A stretch of DNA of 64,000 nucleotides from Pasteuria penetrans (GTDB lineage: Bacteria; Bacillota; Bacilli; Thermoactinomycetales; Thermoactinomycetaceae): assembly GCF_900538055.1 (NCBI RefSeq), contig NZ_UZAC03000001.1, positions 1,922,001-1,986,000 on the forward strand, in the 5' to 3' direction. Position 1 is the stretch's first letter; each line of letters opens with the position of its first letter. Both the position numbers and the translations under genes were made by a program. Of the stretch, positions 47,759 to 57,122 are shown piece after piece. The notes under the pieces are model-generated. The model was not told the origin of the DNA. It was given only the letters and a program-made list of their open reading frames with translations, and did not search any database.

Positions 47759-49153
47759 ATGAAGTCTGTTCGTGTGTCGAAACGACACTCGTCCTCGTCG
47801 CCAGATTGTTTTCCTTGCCCTCCTTGCCCCCCACACCATGATGATCATCATGATCGTCATGATCATCGGGATCATCGTAAAGTTGACAACTGTTTGTGCC
47901 CTCCTGTACCGGTGATCCATTTGCGTGGTAACGATGTACAGGAAGAATGTATTTGTGTTCCTAAGGTATACGATTGGGTCGTTGTTCCCAATGATGATCG
48001 CAACAAAGTACTTATACCTGATCCCTGTCGTGGGGAGATTGAGAGTCTATTGGTGGAGGGGGTACCCATTCGTGTTGATGTCATTCAACCTCCCATACCT
48101 CCCAAGTTCCCCATTTCCTGCGGTCCCCCCGCGGTGCAGGCCAATATAAGTTGTTCCGTTATACCCCCCATTCGCCATATTCAGATCGCTAGTCCCGTAA
48201 ATGGTAGGCCGATTGATGTAGCCCTGGTACGGTTCCTGTTCGTGGTCAATGCGACGATCGTTTTGACAAGGGAGGACACAGATGCGGAAATCTGTCGTTT
48301 TGAAGCATCCACTCAATTGGATGATGATATAATACTCTGCCTCCCAAAACCATTGGATGAAAGCAATATCCGTTGTCGTGTTATAGAGTTGTCAATTTGC
48401 CCTTCCGGTGTCATTTTCGACGGATTGGTGGAGCTTAGTGTACAACTTTGTAAGGAAATACAGGTTGAGGCGGATGTCAAATTAGAGGTCATGGGTCGTT
48501 TTTGCCATCCACGTCCACCCATAATCCCTGAGTTCACACCCCGTTGTTCCTGTTTGCCCGAAATGGAATTCCCAAAACAGTGTCCTGATATTTTTCCTCG
48601 TCCGGATGCTAGTTGTCAGGGTGCGGTTAATTCTTCCGATGAGGGTGTCAATATTCAATTGCCGGATAAATCGACGGGTTCGGGATCGGCCTGTATCAAC
48701 GCTGAGATCTGCAGCAATTGCAATCCTGTTTCCACAAATATTTTCTTCCGCTTCACAGCCGATTCTTCGTGTAATAATGCGCAAAGTTTTGTATTCGAAT
48801 CCCAGTTGTTGGAAGCATTAGGTTGTTTTAGCTCCATATCAGAAATCGATGCTTTCATTGCCTCCCTAGGACTACCCCCAGCACTCTTCCCCATCCCAGG
48901 TTTCACGATCAATCCTGGATCTATTGCCCTAGCCGCGCAAGGTCACGGTGCGTTGTCCCCTATTATAGGTTCTGCACCCTTAGCATCCTATGTGCTCCTG
49001 CTCGTACAAAATGCCTGCCCAGCGATACCATCCCCCGTGACGCGGGATCTTTATATTCTCTTGATTGGTGATACGATGAACACGCTTTTTGCTGTGGCTG
49101 CAACGGTCCCGGGTATGAATCTCGAGGTACGTCCTTGTCGACAATTTTCATAG
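47759..49153 (+). CDS. Cysteine-rich protein, probable spore coat/exosporium component
   Basis: About 464 residues (frame open from 47732). It starts with a Ser/Arg segment and a CFPCPPCPPHHDDHHDRHDHRD stretch of Cys, Pro and His, then ECICVPKVYDWVVVPNDD, a signature I associate with spore-surface proteins of Bacillales. Two beta-rich, Cys-containing domains follow, with DVALVRFLFVVNATIVLTRE and LVELSVQLCKEIQVEADVKL. A Ser/Asn-rich linker leads to a more hydrophobic C-terminal domain. No signal peptide. ATG 47759 is preferred because AAAGGGG lies about 7 bases upstream. The function call rests on composition and neighbours. Confidence 0.6.
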   Translation: MKSVRVSKRHSSSSPDCFPCPPCPPHHDDHHDRHDHRDHRKVDNCLCPPVPVIHLRGNDVQEECICVPKVYDWVVVPNDDRNKVLIPDPCRGEIESLLVEGVPIRVDVIQPPIPPKFPISCGPPAVQANISCSVIPPIRHIQIASPVNGRPIDVALVRFLFVVNATIVLTREDTDAEICRFEASTQLDDDIILCLPKPLDESNIRCRVIELSICPSGVIFDGLVELSVQLCKEIQVEADVKLEVMGRFCHPRPPIIPEFTPRCSCLPEMEFPKQCPDIFPRPDASCQGAVNSSDEGVNIQLPDKSTGSGSACINAEICSNCNPVSTNIFFRFTADSSCNNAQSFVFESQLLEALGCFSSISEIDAFIASLGLPPALFPIPGFTINPGSIALAAQGHGALSPIIGSAPLASYVLLLVQNACPAIPSPVTRDLYILLIGDTMNTLFAVAATVPGMNLEVRPCRQFS

Positions 49154-49370
49154 TATTTATATTGTACTCCCCGCTTTTCTTTGTATTATTTGGGAATGAT
49201 CCTTGTTCGCGATTTCCTGGTCGTGGTCGTTACCCATGGGACTAGATGAATGCTATCATTGGTCCTATGGTTTATTTTCCAGAATCATTTTACAATGAAA
49301 ATAATGGAATTTATTCTGTTAGTATGTCATTATGATCGAATGGTGACAGAAAAGGGGGGGTTAGAGGACG

Positions 49371-50609
49371 ATGCAGAAACAGAGGCCATCAAGGGAACGA
49401 TTTTGTAGATGGAAGGAAATATTATTTAGGAGTAGGATAGCGATCGCCCGGTGGTTCTGTGGTTCTTCTGCCCGTATCGAGGATATCGATGTCGGGGAGG
49501 AAGCGGCATGCAAGATGGGAAATGCATTCACGACGAGTACACCATCCGCCCCCGTGCTTGGGGGGTGTAGGGATCCGTTCCCATCCGTTGTTTCGGATTC
49601 CGAAGAATCGTCTCATGAACAGAAGGCCATGTTGGTGCGGAAGGAAGGGGCCGATGTTCGGTTGCAGGGGGAGGGAGCAGAGAAATCCGTAAATCCCATA
49701 GGGAGTCCTCCTGTTTCAACGGATTCTTCTGCATCGAATTCCGGGCCATCGTTTCAGAAAAAAGTCGTGATCCCCCCCTCCCAGAAATCGCCTAAGGATT
49801 TGTGTGGTACAAGAGCAAAGGAAGCGTCCCCGCGGGAAAAAGTTATGTTGCGCCGACCCGGTACACACGGGGTTATGAAGCAGAAGGGGGGGACATTAAT
49901 ACCGAAGGGTAAAGGGGTGAGCGGGCGGCGGTTGACAAGTTCCTCCCCGTATACTGGGGATATGGATACCAAGGGGGAGGGATGGGAAACAGCGAAGCGA
50001 TCTCCATCGAAGGTGTCTACGGACGTGGCAGGGGGGGATCTTGATCCCCCCCAAGTTGTTGCTTCTGATGCAGGGGTATCATCCCCAGGGCAGAATAGGT
50101 TAGGAGGGGGGGGTGGAGAAAGGGAGGTTGCTGTTTCAGTACAGAATAAGGGGATGGATGTAGGTTCCGCTAAGAATTCCCTCCCCCCGTCCGCCTCTAT
50201 CCCTTCTTGCCCATCCTTCGGACAAAGAATCGTAATTCCTCCCTCCCATCGAGTACCTATTCATAGGGATTTTTCTAATAGAATGTTGAATTCCTGTCGT
50301 ATGCTCAAGAGTCCGGATAGGTTCAAGAGTCCGGAGTACCATCAACAACGGGGGATAGCTATGGTGCCTGTGAACAAGAGGAAGAGGAACAATCCTTATT
50401 TACGCTCACATAGTTTGCCTTATCATGAACTCTATAAAATGAGGCAGGGTTCCCCACGGCCCACTGGGGATGCTTTTTCCTATATTAGGGATCATGATAC
50501 ATCTGTACTTCATACGAAGGTATATCCCGATCATAAGGATTCTGTGGTCTCCAAGGGCAATATCTTACGGTGGTTTTCTCGCGATGCCCATACGGGGGGT
50601 AGGTCTTGA
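49371..50609 (+). CDS. Disordered basic protein with repeated IPPS motif
   Basis: 412 residues, mostly low-complexity Ser, Pro, Gly, Lys and Arg, with no signal peptide or membrane segment. Two copies of a motif are visible: SFQKKVVIPPSQKSPKD (about residue 127) and SFGQRIVIPPSHRVPIH (about residue 285). The C-terminal part is richer in Arg, His and Tyr (KRKRNNPYLRSHSLPYHELY). AGAGGA lies just before the ATG. It resembles disordered spore-coat or morphogenetic proteins in composition only; no family recognised. Confidence 0.55.
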   Translation: MQKQRPSRERFCRWKEILFRSRIAIARWFCGSSARIEDIDVGEEAACKMGNAFTTSTPSAPVLGGCRDPFPSVVSDSEESSHEQKAMLVRKEGADVRLQGEGAEKSVNPIGSPPVSTDSSASNSGPSFQKKVVIPPSQKSPKDLCGTRAKEASPREKVMLRRPGTHGVMKQKGGTLIPKGKGVSGRRLTSSSPYTGDMDTKGEGWETAKRSPSKVSTDVAGGDLDPPQVVASDAGVSSPGQNRLGGGGGEREVAVSVQNKGMDVGSAKNSLPPSASIPSCPSFGQRIVIPPSHRVPIHRDFSNRMLNSCRMLKSPDRFKSPEYHQQRGIAMVPVNKRKRNNPYLRSHSLPYHELYKMRQGSPRPTGDAFSYIRDHDTSVLHTKVYPDHKDSVVSKGNILRWFSRDAHTGGRS

Positions 50610-51016
50610 TCTTAGTTTCATACATGTGATGGTTGTTTCGTGGTGGGAGTGATAGGGATGATGGAATCACAGAGGGCCCGATGGGGGATTGGGTTCCCTT
50701 ATCCGTCCTATCCTGCTCCCTTCGTCCTGTGTGTTTTTATTGTCATGGTTTCTAGTTCTTTCGAAAGGAAATGGTCTATCGGTGGCGGTTTCCACCGGTT
50801 GATAGGGGTTCTGGTGTTGTGGGGGGGATTTTATGGACAGAGGTGAAGTGGGATGCAATTCCTGTAAAGCCCTCCGTTCCCTACTGGATTCTTTACTGAG
50901 TGGTCATCCTTCTTTATCGCCATCCAAGTTCACCACAGGCCAAAGTTCACTGCGGGGGATGCCCTTTTGTCGACTACATTCGTCTTATAAGCATCGAATG
51001 GGGAGATGAAATTTTT
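50610..51016. other. Intergenic region
   Basis: No supported gene. Confidence 0.4.
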
Positions 51017-51277
51017 ATGAACTACCCCGACTCCCAGCCCGTCCGTAAGGGAGCACAGAAAAAGGAAAAGACCAAACCGGCAGGTCAACTTCATAGTGTG
51101 GTTGTTCGCCCCCCTACTCACCATCCTTCGCGACATGGGCGTAAACCGATGGGGGCTCCGATTTTTGATAATCCTGTATTGACATCGGTTACGAGTCCTT
51201 TCAGGGGTCGGGTCATCAATCCTCCTAGTTTCTCCTACCAGGACGGTACACGACGTGGGGGTTGCTGTGGTAGATAA
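51017..51277 (+). CDS. Small basic protein with CC terminus, related motif to upstream gene
   Basis: 86 residues from ATG 51017, preceded by GGGGAGATG; the frame is open from 50900. Contains SVVVRPPTHHPSRHGRKP and GRVINPPSFSYQDG, similar to the VVIPPS/IVIPPS motifs of the 49371–50609 product, and ends GGCCGR. Probably a small spore-surface protein of the same cluster; no known family. Confidence 0.5.
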   Translation: MNYPDSQPVRKGAQKKEKTKPAGQLHSVVVRPPTHHPSRHGRKPMGAPIFDNPVLTSVTSPFRGRVINPPSFSYQDGTRRGGCCGR

Positions 51278-51383
51278 TTCAATTCGATCCGTTGTGATCT
51301 AAAAAGGGGCGTACCGTGGGCGAATTCGCTTATGATTCCCACGCATGCTATGATCAATGGTAGGTAGCGGAGGGGATTTGCGC

Positions 51384-52679
51384 ATGAAAAAAATCACCTT
51401 ATCTCGTTTGCGGCCCTTTCGCGCAGTATGTACGGTCCCGGGGGATAAGTCAATCGCTCATCGTACGCTCCTCTTGGGTGCGTTGGCAGGATCAAGAACA
51501 CGTATCCAAAACCTGCCCATGGGGCAGGACGTGTGTTCCACCATAACGTGTTTACGACAGTTAGGTGTTCCCGTTTATGTCCGTGGGATTGCGGGGGGGA
51601 ATGGCGAATGGGAGGTGGATGGATCGAGTCCGTCTGCCTGGCGTGAGCCCCTGACAGTGTTGAATGCAGGTAATTCAGGGACCACGGTGCGATTGTTAAT
51701 GGGTGCCTCAGCGCGATTGCCTTTTACCACTGTTTGGACAGGGGATGCATCGCTGGTCCGTCGTTCCCTGGCGGCTGTGGTTCGACCCCTACGGCGTATG
51801 GGAGCCCGTATTGAGGGGAGAGGGGCAGGGGAGTATTTACCTCTTTCCCTTCGTGGTGGTTCTTTGCAAGGGATTACAACTACGATTCCACAGGCGAGTG
51901 CGCAAACAAAGGGATGCTTGTTATTAGCGGGTTTGCATGCGGAAGGAGTCACTCGTTTCCGAGAGGGTTTGCCCACGAGGGATCATACGGAACGCATGCT
52001 TCCCACCTTTGGTGGTTTGTGTGGGCGCGAGGGGGACTGGTATGTGGTTCCGGGTGGACAAGTTCTATCACCAGCCACCCTATGGGTTCCTGGTGACATT
52101 TCGAGTGCAGCTTTTTTGCTGGCGACGGCACTCCTCACTAAGGGGGGGCATTTGCGTGTGAATCGTGTGGGTCTCAATCCCTATCGGACAGGCTTTCTCA
52201 GGGCTCTTCTGCGTATGGGGGCTCGTTTGCATGTTACTGTGGAGGGAATAGAGGCAGGGGAACCGTGGGGGAGTATAACGATCTCCTCCAGTTCCCTGGT
52301 GGGTGTGGACATTGAGGCTACACAGGTTTCCACTCTACTCGATGAGTTGCCCCTGCTAGCAGTCCTAGCTACCCAGGCGGAGGGTGTGACATCGGTTGCT
52401 GGGGCATGGGCGTTGCGAGGCAAGGAGACGGACCGGTTGGCAGCGACCACTAGGACCCTTCGTTCATTGGGTGCTGAGGTGGAGGAAAGGCGTGATGGTT
52501 GGGTCATTTGTGGACCAACACCCTTATACGGTTGTGCGGAGAGCTGGGGGGATCATCGTTTGGCAATGGCTTGGGCCGTGGCGGGTTGTTCTTCCCAGCG
52601 AGGGATTACGATACGGGGGATTGAAGCAGCAGCTGTTTCCTTTCCTGGTTTTTTTGACATCCTGCGGTCATGGGGATGA
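51384..52679 (+). CDS. aroA: 3-phosphoshikimate 1-carboxyvinyltransferase (EPSP synthase)
   Basis: Sixth step of the shikimate pathway. The 431-residue product has CTVPGDKSIAHRTLLLGALA, LNAGNSGTTVRLLMG, the Arg-containing RDHTERML segment, the STLLDELPLLAVLA block, a KETDRLA motif and WGDHRLAMAWAVAG near the end. ATG 51384 follows GGAGGGG by 8 bases; the frame extends to 51357. As in B. subtilis it precedes qcrABC, although ypiA, ypiB and ypiF of that order are missing here. Confidence 0.96.
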   Translation: MKKITLSRLRPFRAVCTVPGDKSIAHRTLLLGALAGSRTRIQNLPMGQDVCSTITCLRQLGVPVYVRGIAGGNGEWEVDGSSPSAWREPLTVLNAGNSGTTVRLLMGASARLPFTTVWTGDASLVRRSLAAVVRPLRRMGARIEGRGAGEYLPLSLRGGSLQGITTTIPQASAQTKGCLLLAGLHAEGVTRFREGLPTRDHTERMLPTFGGLCGREGDWYVVPGGQVLSPATLWVPGDISSAAFLLATALLTKGGHLRVNRVGLNPYRTGFLRALLRMGARLHVTVEGIEAGEPWGSITISSSSLVGVDIEATQVSTLLDELPLLAVLATQAEGVTSVAGAWALRGKETDRLAATTRTLRSLGAEVEERRDGWVICGPTPLYGCAESWGDHRLAMAWAVAGCSSQRGITIRGIEAAAVSFPGFFDILRSWG

Positions 52680-52876
52680 GAGGGATTGTGATAGGGGGGT
52701 CGTGCTTTCCAGGAGGTTTCGATGGGGTTGGGTGTCCTATGGACCATTGCATTTCATTTGGTATTTTCGTTACAATGTTCCTGTAGATGTTCCTGGGTCA
52801 GGTTTTTCATTTGCTACATACGATTAGGTTGTTCGATGGTTGCATTCTATGGTGGGGTACGGAGGTGAGGATACGG

Positions 52877-53416
52877 ATGATAAGGGGATCTGGGCGAAGG
52901 ACAGAGTACATTTCGCGTCGGCGTTTTCTGACCTATATGCTCGGAGCGGCGGGTGCCTTTATGGGTACAGGTATGATAGCCCCTATGCTCCGTTTTGCTG
53001 TGGATGCAATGGTAAGGAAGGGATCGGGGGCCGATCAGTATATTGATACGGGTATGCGTGTGTCGGAAATCACGGATAAGCCCACGAAGATCCAGGTTCG
53101 TCATCCCCATCGGGAGGCTTGGTACTATAATGAAGGTGCATCCCTGGCTATGTTTGTTCTGCTCTATCAGGGGAGGATTTTGTGTCTTTCCCCCCGATGC
53201 ACCCATTTAGGCTGTCAGGTGAATTCCGATTCCGCGACAGGGGGGTTTCTCTGCCCGTGTCACATGGGTCGGTATACAGCGAGTGGCATTAACATAAGGG
53301 GTACACCTCCGACCAGGCCCCTTGATGAATATCCCAACAAAACAGTGAATGGCATGCTCCATGTCAAACCAAAGAGCAAGGAGCGCCATGAGAAGGCGGC
53401 TACCCCTGTCGGTTAG
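52877..53416 (+). CDS. qcrA: Menaquinol:cytochrome c reductase Rieske iron–sulfur subunit
   Basis: 179 residues. An N-terminal membrane anchor with a twin-Arg-like SRRRFLTYMLGAAGAFMGTG is followed by the Rieske fold with CTHLGC and CPCHMG cluster-binding boxes. ATG 52877 lies 6 bases after GGAGGTGAGG, so the longer frame from 52787 is not used. First gene of the qcrA–qcrB–qcrC operon that passes electrons from menaquinol to cytochrome c and pumps protons. Confidence 0.95.
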   Translation: MIRGSGRRTEYISRRRFLTYMLGAAGAFMGTGMIAPMLRFAVDAMVRKGSGADQYIDTGMRVSEITDKPTKIQVRHPHREAWYYNEGASLAMFVLLYQGRILCLSPRCTHLGCQVNSDSATGGFLCPCHMGRYTASGINIRGTPPTRPLDEYPNKTVNGMLHVKPKSKERHEKAATPVG

Positions 53417-53474
53417 GGACGGTCCCTTGATGTGGTGACTTCGGGAATATGGGGAGGGGAGGATTCGACCGACA

Positions 53475-54152
53475 ATGCTACGCGCCATGTATCGATGGGT
53501 GGATGAGAGGCTTGATATTACACCGGTGTGGCGTGATGTGGCAGACCACGAGGTTCCTGAGCATGTGAACCCTGCTCATCATTTTGCAGCGTTCATCTAT
53601 TGTTTTGGTGGACTGACGTTTTTCGTTGTGGTTTGCCAAATTTTATCAGGAATGTTTTTGGCAATGAGTTATGTACCTGATATTGTCAATGCGGCGCCTA
53701 GTTTGAAATATCTGCAGAGTGAGATAGCCATGGGTACCATCGTGCGCGGAATGCACCATTGGGGGGCTAGTGTCTCGATTGTAATGTTGCTCTTGCATAC
53801 ATTGCGAGTCTTTTTTACCGGTTCGTACAAACATCCGCGTGAATTCAACTGGGTTGTAGGTGTGCTTATCTTTTTTATTATGTTGGGGCTTGGGTTTACG
53901 GGCTATTTGTTGCCGTGGGATGATAAGGCCTACTTTGCTACTGAGGTTGGGATAGAAATTGCCCGATCGGTACCTCTTATCGGTGATCAGGTTGCCAGTT
54001 TTCTGAGTGCCTCTCCCGATATGAATCTCAATCCGGGGACTTTGCCCCGTTTCTATGCTCTGCATGTGTTCTTTTTGCCGGCGATTCTGCTAGGTCTGAT
54101 CGCTGCTCATTTCATTTTGATCCGGCGGCAGGGAATTTCGGGGCCCCTGTGA
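53475..54152 (+). CDS. qcrB: Menaquinol:cytochrome c reductase cytochrome b subunit
   Basis: 225 residues, closely matching B. subtilis QcrB from MLRAMYRWVDERLDITPVWR to the RRQGISGPL end. Four membrane helices carry the heme ligands in GMHHWGASV, LLHTLRVFF and LHVFFLPA. AGGGGAGGA precedes the ATG. It forms the quinol-oxidising core with QcrA and QcrC. Confidence 0.97.
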   Translation: MLRAMYRWVDERLDITPVWRDVADHEVPEHVNPAHHFAAFIYCFGGLTFFVVVCQILSGMFLAMSYVPDIVNAAPSLKYLQSEIAMGTIVRGMHHWGASVSIVMLLLHTLRVFFTGSYKHPREFNWVVGVLIFFIMLGLGFTGYLLPWDDKAYFATEVGIEIARSVPLIGDQVASFLSASPDMNLNPGTLPRFYALHVFFLPAILLGLIAAHFILIRRQGISGPL

Positions 54153-54248
54153 GTGGATGAATGAAAATTTTCTTTTGTTGTTTTTTTGTTGATTTTTAGC
54201 CTATATTTTTTCGGGATATTCCTATGAAGAGGGAAGTGGGGTGCAGTT

Positions 54249-55193
54249 ATGGGAGGTGGTTCGCAACGATCCGATCATTCGTCCCCGTCCTTATCCCCTG
54301 AGCCTGTTCACTATGTGGGTGATTCGCGGGTGCGAGTTCGGAAGCGGAAGTCTTTTGCTCCCAGTTATGCTGATTTTCCCGGTAAAACGGAGGCCTTTTT
54401 CCCTGATTTTTTGCTCAGGGAGTGGATGACTGCGGTTGTCTTTTTGGTGGCTTTTTTGCTGTTGGTGATGTACAAACCTGTTGAGGTGGGGGAGGTGGCT
54501 GATCCTACCAGTAGTCGTGGTTATATTCCTTTCCCGGATTGGTATTTCCTTTTTTTGTACCAATTGCTAAAGTATCCGTGGGCGGCGGGGATTTATAAGC
54601 CCATTGCCTCGGTTGTACTGCCCGGTATTACCTTCGGGTCCCTTTTGTTGGTTCCCTGGCTAGATCGTCGTCCCGAGCGTCGTCCCTTTCAAAGGCCGGG
54701 CACCAGTCTCATTATGTTGCTTGCGGTGGGTTTGAGTGCGTCTCTTACGTGGGCAGCTCTTGTGGAACACAAGAGATCTGATGTACCGCCACCCGTACCC
54801 GATAGTTTTCAGGTGCAGAATCCCGATCACCCCGGTTATAAGGTTTTCAAAAGGGGTACGTGCATCGGTTGCCATGGTTCTGATCTCAAGGGTATCGCTG
54901 GGCCTAATCTAGCTAGTGTGGGTAGAAGGCTTTCCAAAAGGGAGATTATGTACACCATATGCAATGGTAGAAATTTGTCTAGGGAAAATCCTGGTGTAGG
55001 GATGCCTGCTAACCAGCATCCCGGATGTGGTTATTTGAAAGGGGGGAGAAGGAAGCGGGAATTGCTAGAGCGAGGATTGGGTGATCCGAATCAGTTTGCA
55101 CAAGGAGTAAAGGAACTGGGACTGAGTGAGCGGGAGTCCGGTTTGCTCCTGGATCTGCTGTGGTTGGTTGATTTTCTATCCAAGCAAAAATAG
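54249..55193 (+). CDS. qcrC: Menaquinol:cytochrome c reductase, subunit IV–cytochrome c fusion
   Basis: 314 residues, longer than B. subtilis QcrC (255). The subunit-IV-like part (DFPGKTEAFFPDFLLREWM, RGYIPFPDWYFLFLYQLLKY) with three membrane helices is followed by a cytochrome c domain with the heme site CIGCH (about residue 209) and the Met ligand in GVGMP. Between GVGMP and the last helix an extra stretch of roughly 40 residues is present (PGCGYLKGGRRKRELLERGL). It is last in the operon and is followed by a terminator. Confidence 0.95.
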   Translation: MGGGSQRSDHSSPSLSPEPVHYVGDSRVRVRKRKSFAPSYADFPGKTEAFFPDFLLREWMTAVVFLVAFLLLVMYKPVEVGEVADPTSSRGYIPFPDWYFLFLYQLLKYPWAAGIYKPIASVVLPGITFGSLLLVPWLDRRPERRPFQRPGTSLIMLLAVGLSASLTWAALVEHKRSDVPPPVPDSFQVQNPDHPGYKVFKRGTCIGCHGSDLKGIAGPNLASVGRRLSKREIMYTICNGRNLSRENPGVGMPANQHPGCGYLKGGRRKRELLERGLGDPNQFAQGVKELGLSERESGLLLDLLWLVDFLSKQK

Positions 55194-55226
55194 TTTTAGG
55201 GATGGGCTGTCTGGTTGTTCGTATGT

Positions 55227-55262
55227 AATCACGGGGATTTTCCAAATCCCTGTGATTTTTTT
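55227..55262. terminator. Bidirectional terminator between qcrC and yitT-family gene
   Basis: AATCACGGGGATTT (55227–55240) pairs with AAATCCCTGTGATT (55244–55257), flanked by Ts on the plus strand. The minus-strand gene's stop codon lies within the stem. Confidence 0.85.
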
Positions 55263-56128
55263 ATTTGTGCATGATGATTTTTATGGAAGGAAAATCCTTC
55301 CCCCAGTACATCACGTGCGTTGTGGATGATCATAAAAGCTTTGGGATCTAGGTCCCTAACCCTATTTTTTAGTTTGTGGAGTTCACGATTGGCAACAACA
55401 ATGTAGAGAATTTCTTTATGTTCACCTGTGTATGCCCCTTCACCCTTCCAAACGGTGATACCACGTCCTATTTTTTCATTGAGCTTCCTTTTCAGTTCTG
55501 GTGCGTGACTGGATATGATGGTAACAGTTCGACAGGTCCGGAAGCTTCCTTCGATGATGAAGTTGATCACGCGTGCCACAATAAGGGTTTCTATCAGGGT
55601 GTACATGGTTCTCCGGGGCGTGATGATATACATGGAGGAGATGAGTAGGAGAGAATCCCAACAGAACAAGGTATGGCCGATCGAAATGCCCCTGTATTTG
55701 TACAGAACTTGCGCGATGGTATCTAGTCCCCCTGTTCCCCCACCCGTACGGAAAATGATACCGCAACCCGTTCCGATGGTGAATCCTGCATAAAGGGCAG
55801 CTAACAGGGGATCGTTAGTTATATCTAAATTGGGTATTTTTATGTTTGTCATGATTTGTAGGGCTATCCATAGGGAGAGGGTTCCGAATAATGAGTAGAA
55901 TAGGTTTTTTTTTCCAAGGATTCTATAAAATATGATGATAGGGAGGGTATTCAGGATGAGGAGGATGTAGCTTAGGGGCCAGTGGGTTTGGTAATATAGG
56001 AGGAGTCCGAGGCCTGTCATACCCCCTTCGGCTAGACCAACCGGTAGGAGGAATAGGGTCAATCCGAGGGATATGAGTGAGGTTCCTATAGTGATGAGGA
56101 TGAGATTGCGGACGTGGGGAAAAAACAT
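55229..56128 (-). CDS. YitT family membrane protein (YpjC-like)
   Basis: 299 residues. Five or six membrane segments with the family blocks GLAEGGMTGLGLLLYY and GIIFRTGGGTGGLDTIAQVL, followed by the C-terminal DUF2179 domain (TVTIISSHAPELKRKLNEKI, GEGAYTGEHKEILYIVV, DPKAFMIIHNARDVLGEGF). In B. subtilis the family member ypjC also lies close to qcrABC, supporting orthology. Function of the family is not established. It is convergent with qcrC. Confidence 0.9.
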   Translation of the reverse strand: MFFPHVRNLILITIGTSLISLGLTLFLLPVGLAEGGMTGLGLLLYYQTHWPLSYILLILNTLPIIIFYRILGKKNLFYSLFGTLSLWIALQIMTNIKIPNLDITNDPLLAALYAGFTIGTGCGIIFRTGGGTGGLDTIAQVLYKYRGISIGHTLFCWDSLLLISSMYIITPRRTMYTLIETLIVARVINFIIEGSFRTCRTVTIISSHAPELKRKLNEKIGRGITVWKGEGAYTGEHKEILYIVVANRELHKLKNRVRDLDPKAFMIIHNARDVLGEGFSFHKNHHAQIKKSQGFGKSP

Positions 56129-56383
56129 GGCATGATGACCTCCGCGTGCTTTCTTTTGATATGGTTTTCCTACATTTAGTTTGATTCATTGAATGGTTCT
56201 ACATTCATAATTTTATTAAGTTGGTTGTACAATGAAAGGAGCGTCGGGTTTACCATGTATAAATTGCCATAAATGGTAGTTTTTTATCTTATGAATAGGG
56301 TCTTTTCATTATTTTCCGTTTGGGAAAATGGAAAAAGACGCCAATCCTTTGGATCAGCGCCCTTGGTTTTATTCTCGGTTTTA

Positions 56384-56791
56384 TTAAGGTGATACGAATC
56401 GTTCATTACGACAGTATCTGAAATGGGTATATACATCCTTCCGGAGGGGATTTTTAGTCCCAATTTCCGGCCGCCCAGGGAAACTTTCCCATGTATTTTT
56501 AAAATTATTTTTTAATTTGTATATATAGAAAATTCTGTTTTGTCCTTCATCTTCCTGCCATCCATTTTTAGTATAAATAATATGGAGATTGGTAATGAAG
56601 TAGATTCCTGTTTTATCAGGGTATTCAACACCAATTCCGACGGGCAAGGTCGTATGGGTGGTGATCTTGCATAGACCCCCCTGCATTATTTTTGTAGTTT
56701 CCGAGGCTATTATTTCATAATCTTTGCGGATTTCCGAGCCAGTCGCGTAGGCTGTTTCCAGATCGGGGGATTTCAGAACCTCCTTGTGCAA
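56384..56791 (-). CDS. Hypothetical protein
   Basis: Up to 135 residues with a TTG start. Contains RKDYEIIASETTKIMQGGLC and IGVEYPDKTGIYFITNLHII, then a more basic tail. No family recognised and no clear ribosome-binding site, so it may be the remains of a longer gene. Confidence 0.35.
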   Translation of the reverse strand: MHKEVLKSPDLETAYATGSEIRKDYEIIASETTKIMQGGLCKITTHTTLPVGIGVEYPDKTGIYFITNLHIIYTKNGWQEDEGQNRIFYIYKLKNNFKNTWESFPGRPEIGTKNPLRKDVYTHFRYCRNERFVSP

Positions 56792-57014
56792 TCTTTTGAA
56801 AAGATATCTTCGGGGTCTTCCCTGGTGGCATCCCGCAGATTCTTAAAGAAACTGAAGTCATTGTGGTATGGACCAAAGGAGGTTTCTTTATTGTGGGAAA
56901 TGGCTAAAAGCCTTGGTACAACGACTCAATGGAATGATCGAGAAAAGGATCAAGGGCACACACCGCGAGGGGGGATGTCCCTAAGATTCCTTACGGGTCC
57001 ATAGATTCCTGCAC

Positions 57015-57110
57015 TACTGTATTAGGGTCGAGGGAAAGTAGTACGTGTTTTGGTTTCGTGGGGGAGTTGGCGAGATGTTCCAGCCCTACTCGACGATGTT
57101 CTAGGCGGGA
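57015..57110 (+). mobile_element. Group II intron 3'-end scar (degenerate domain V–VI)
   Basis: AAAGTAGTACGTG, GGGGGAGTTGGCGAG and CAGCCCTACTCGAC align with the domain V–VI ends at 4697–4769 and 60298–60363. Only the 3' tail is left. Confidence 0.6.
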
Positions 57111-57122
57111 GTTGTCGGATCG

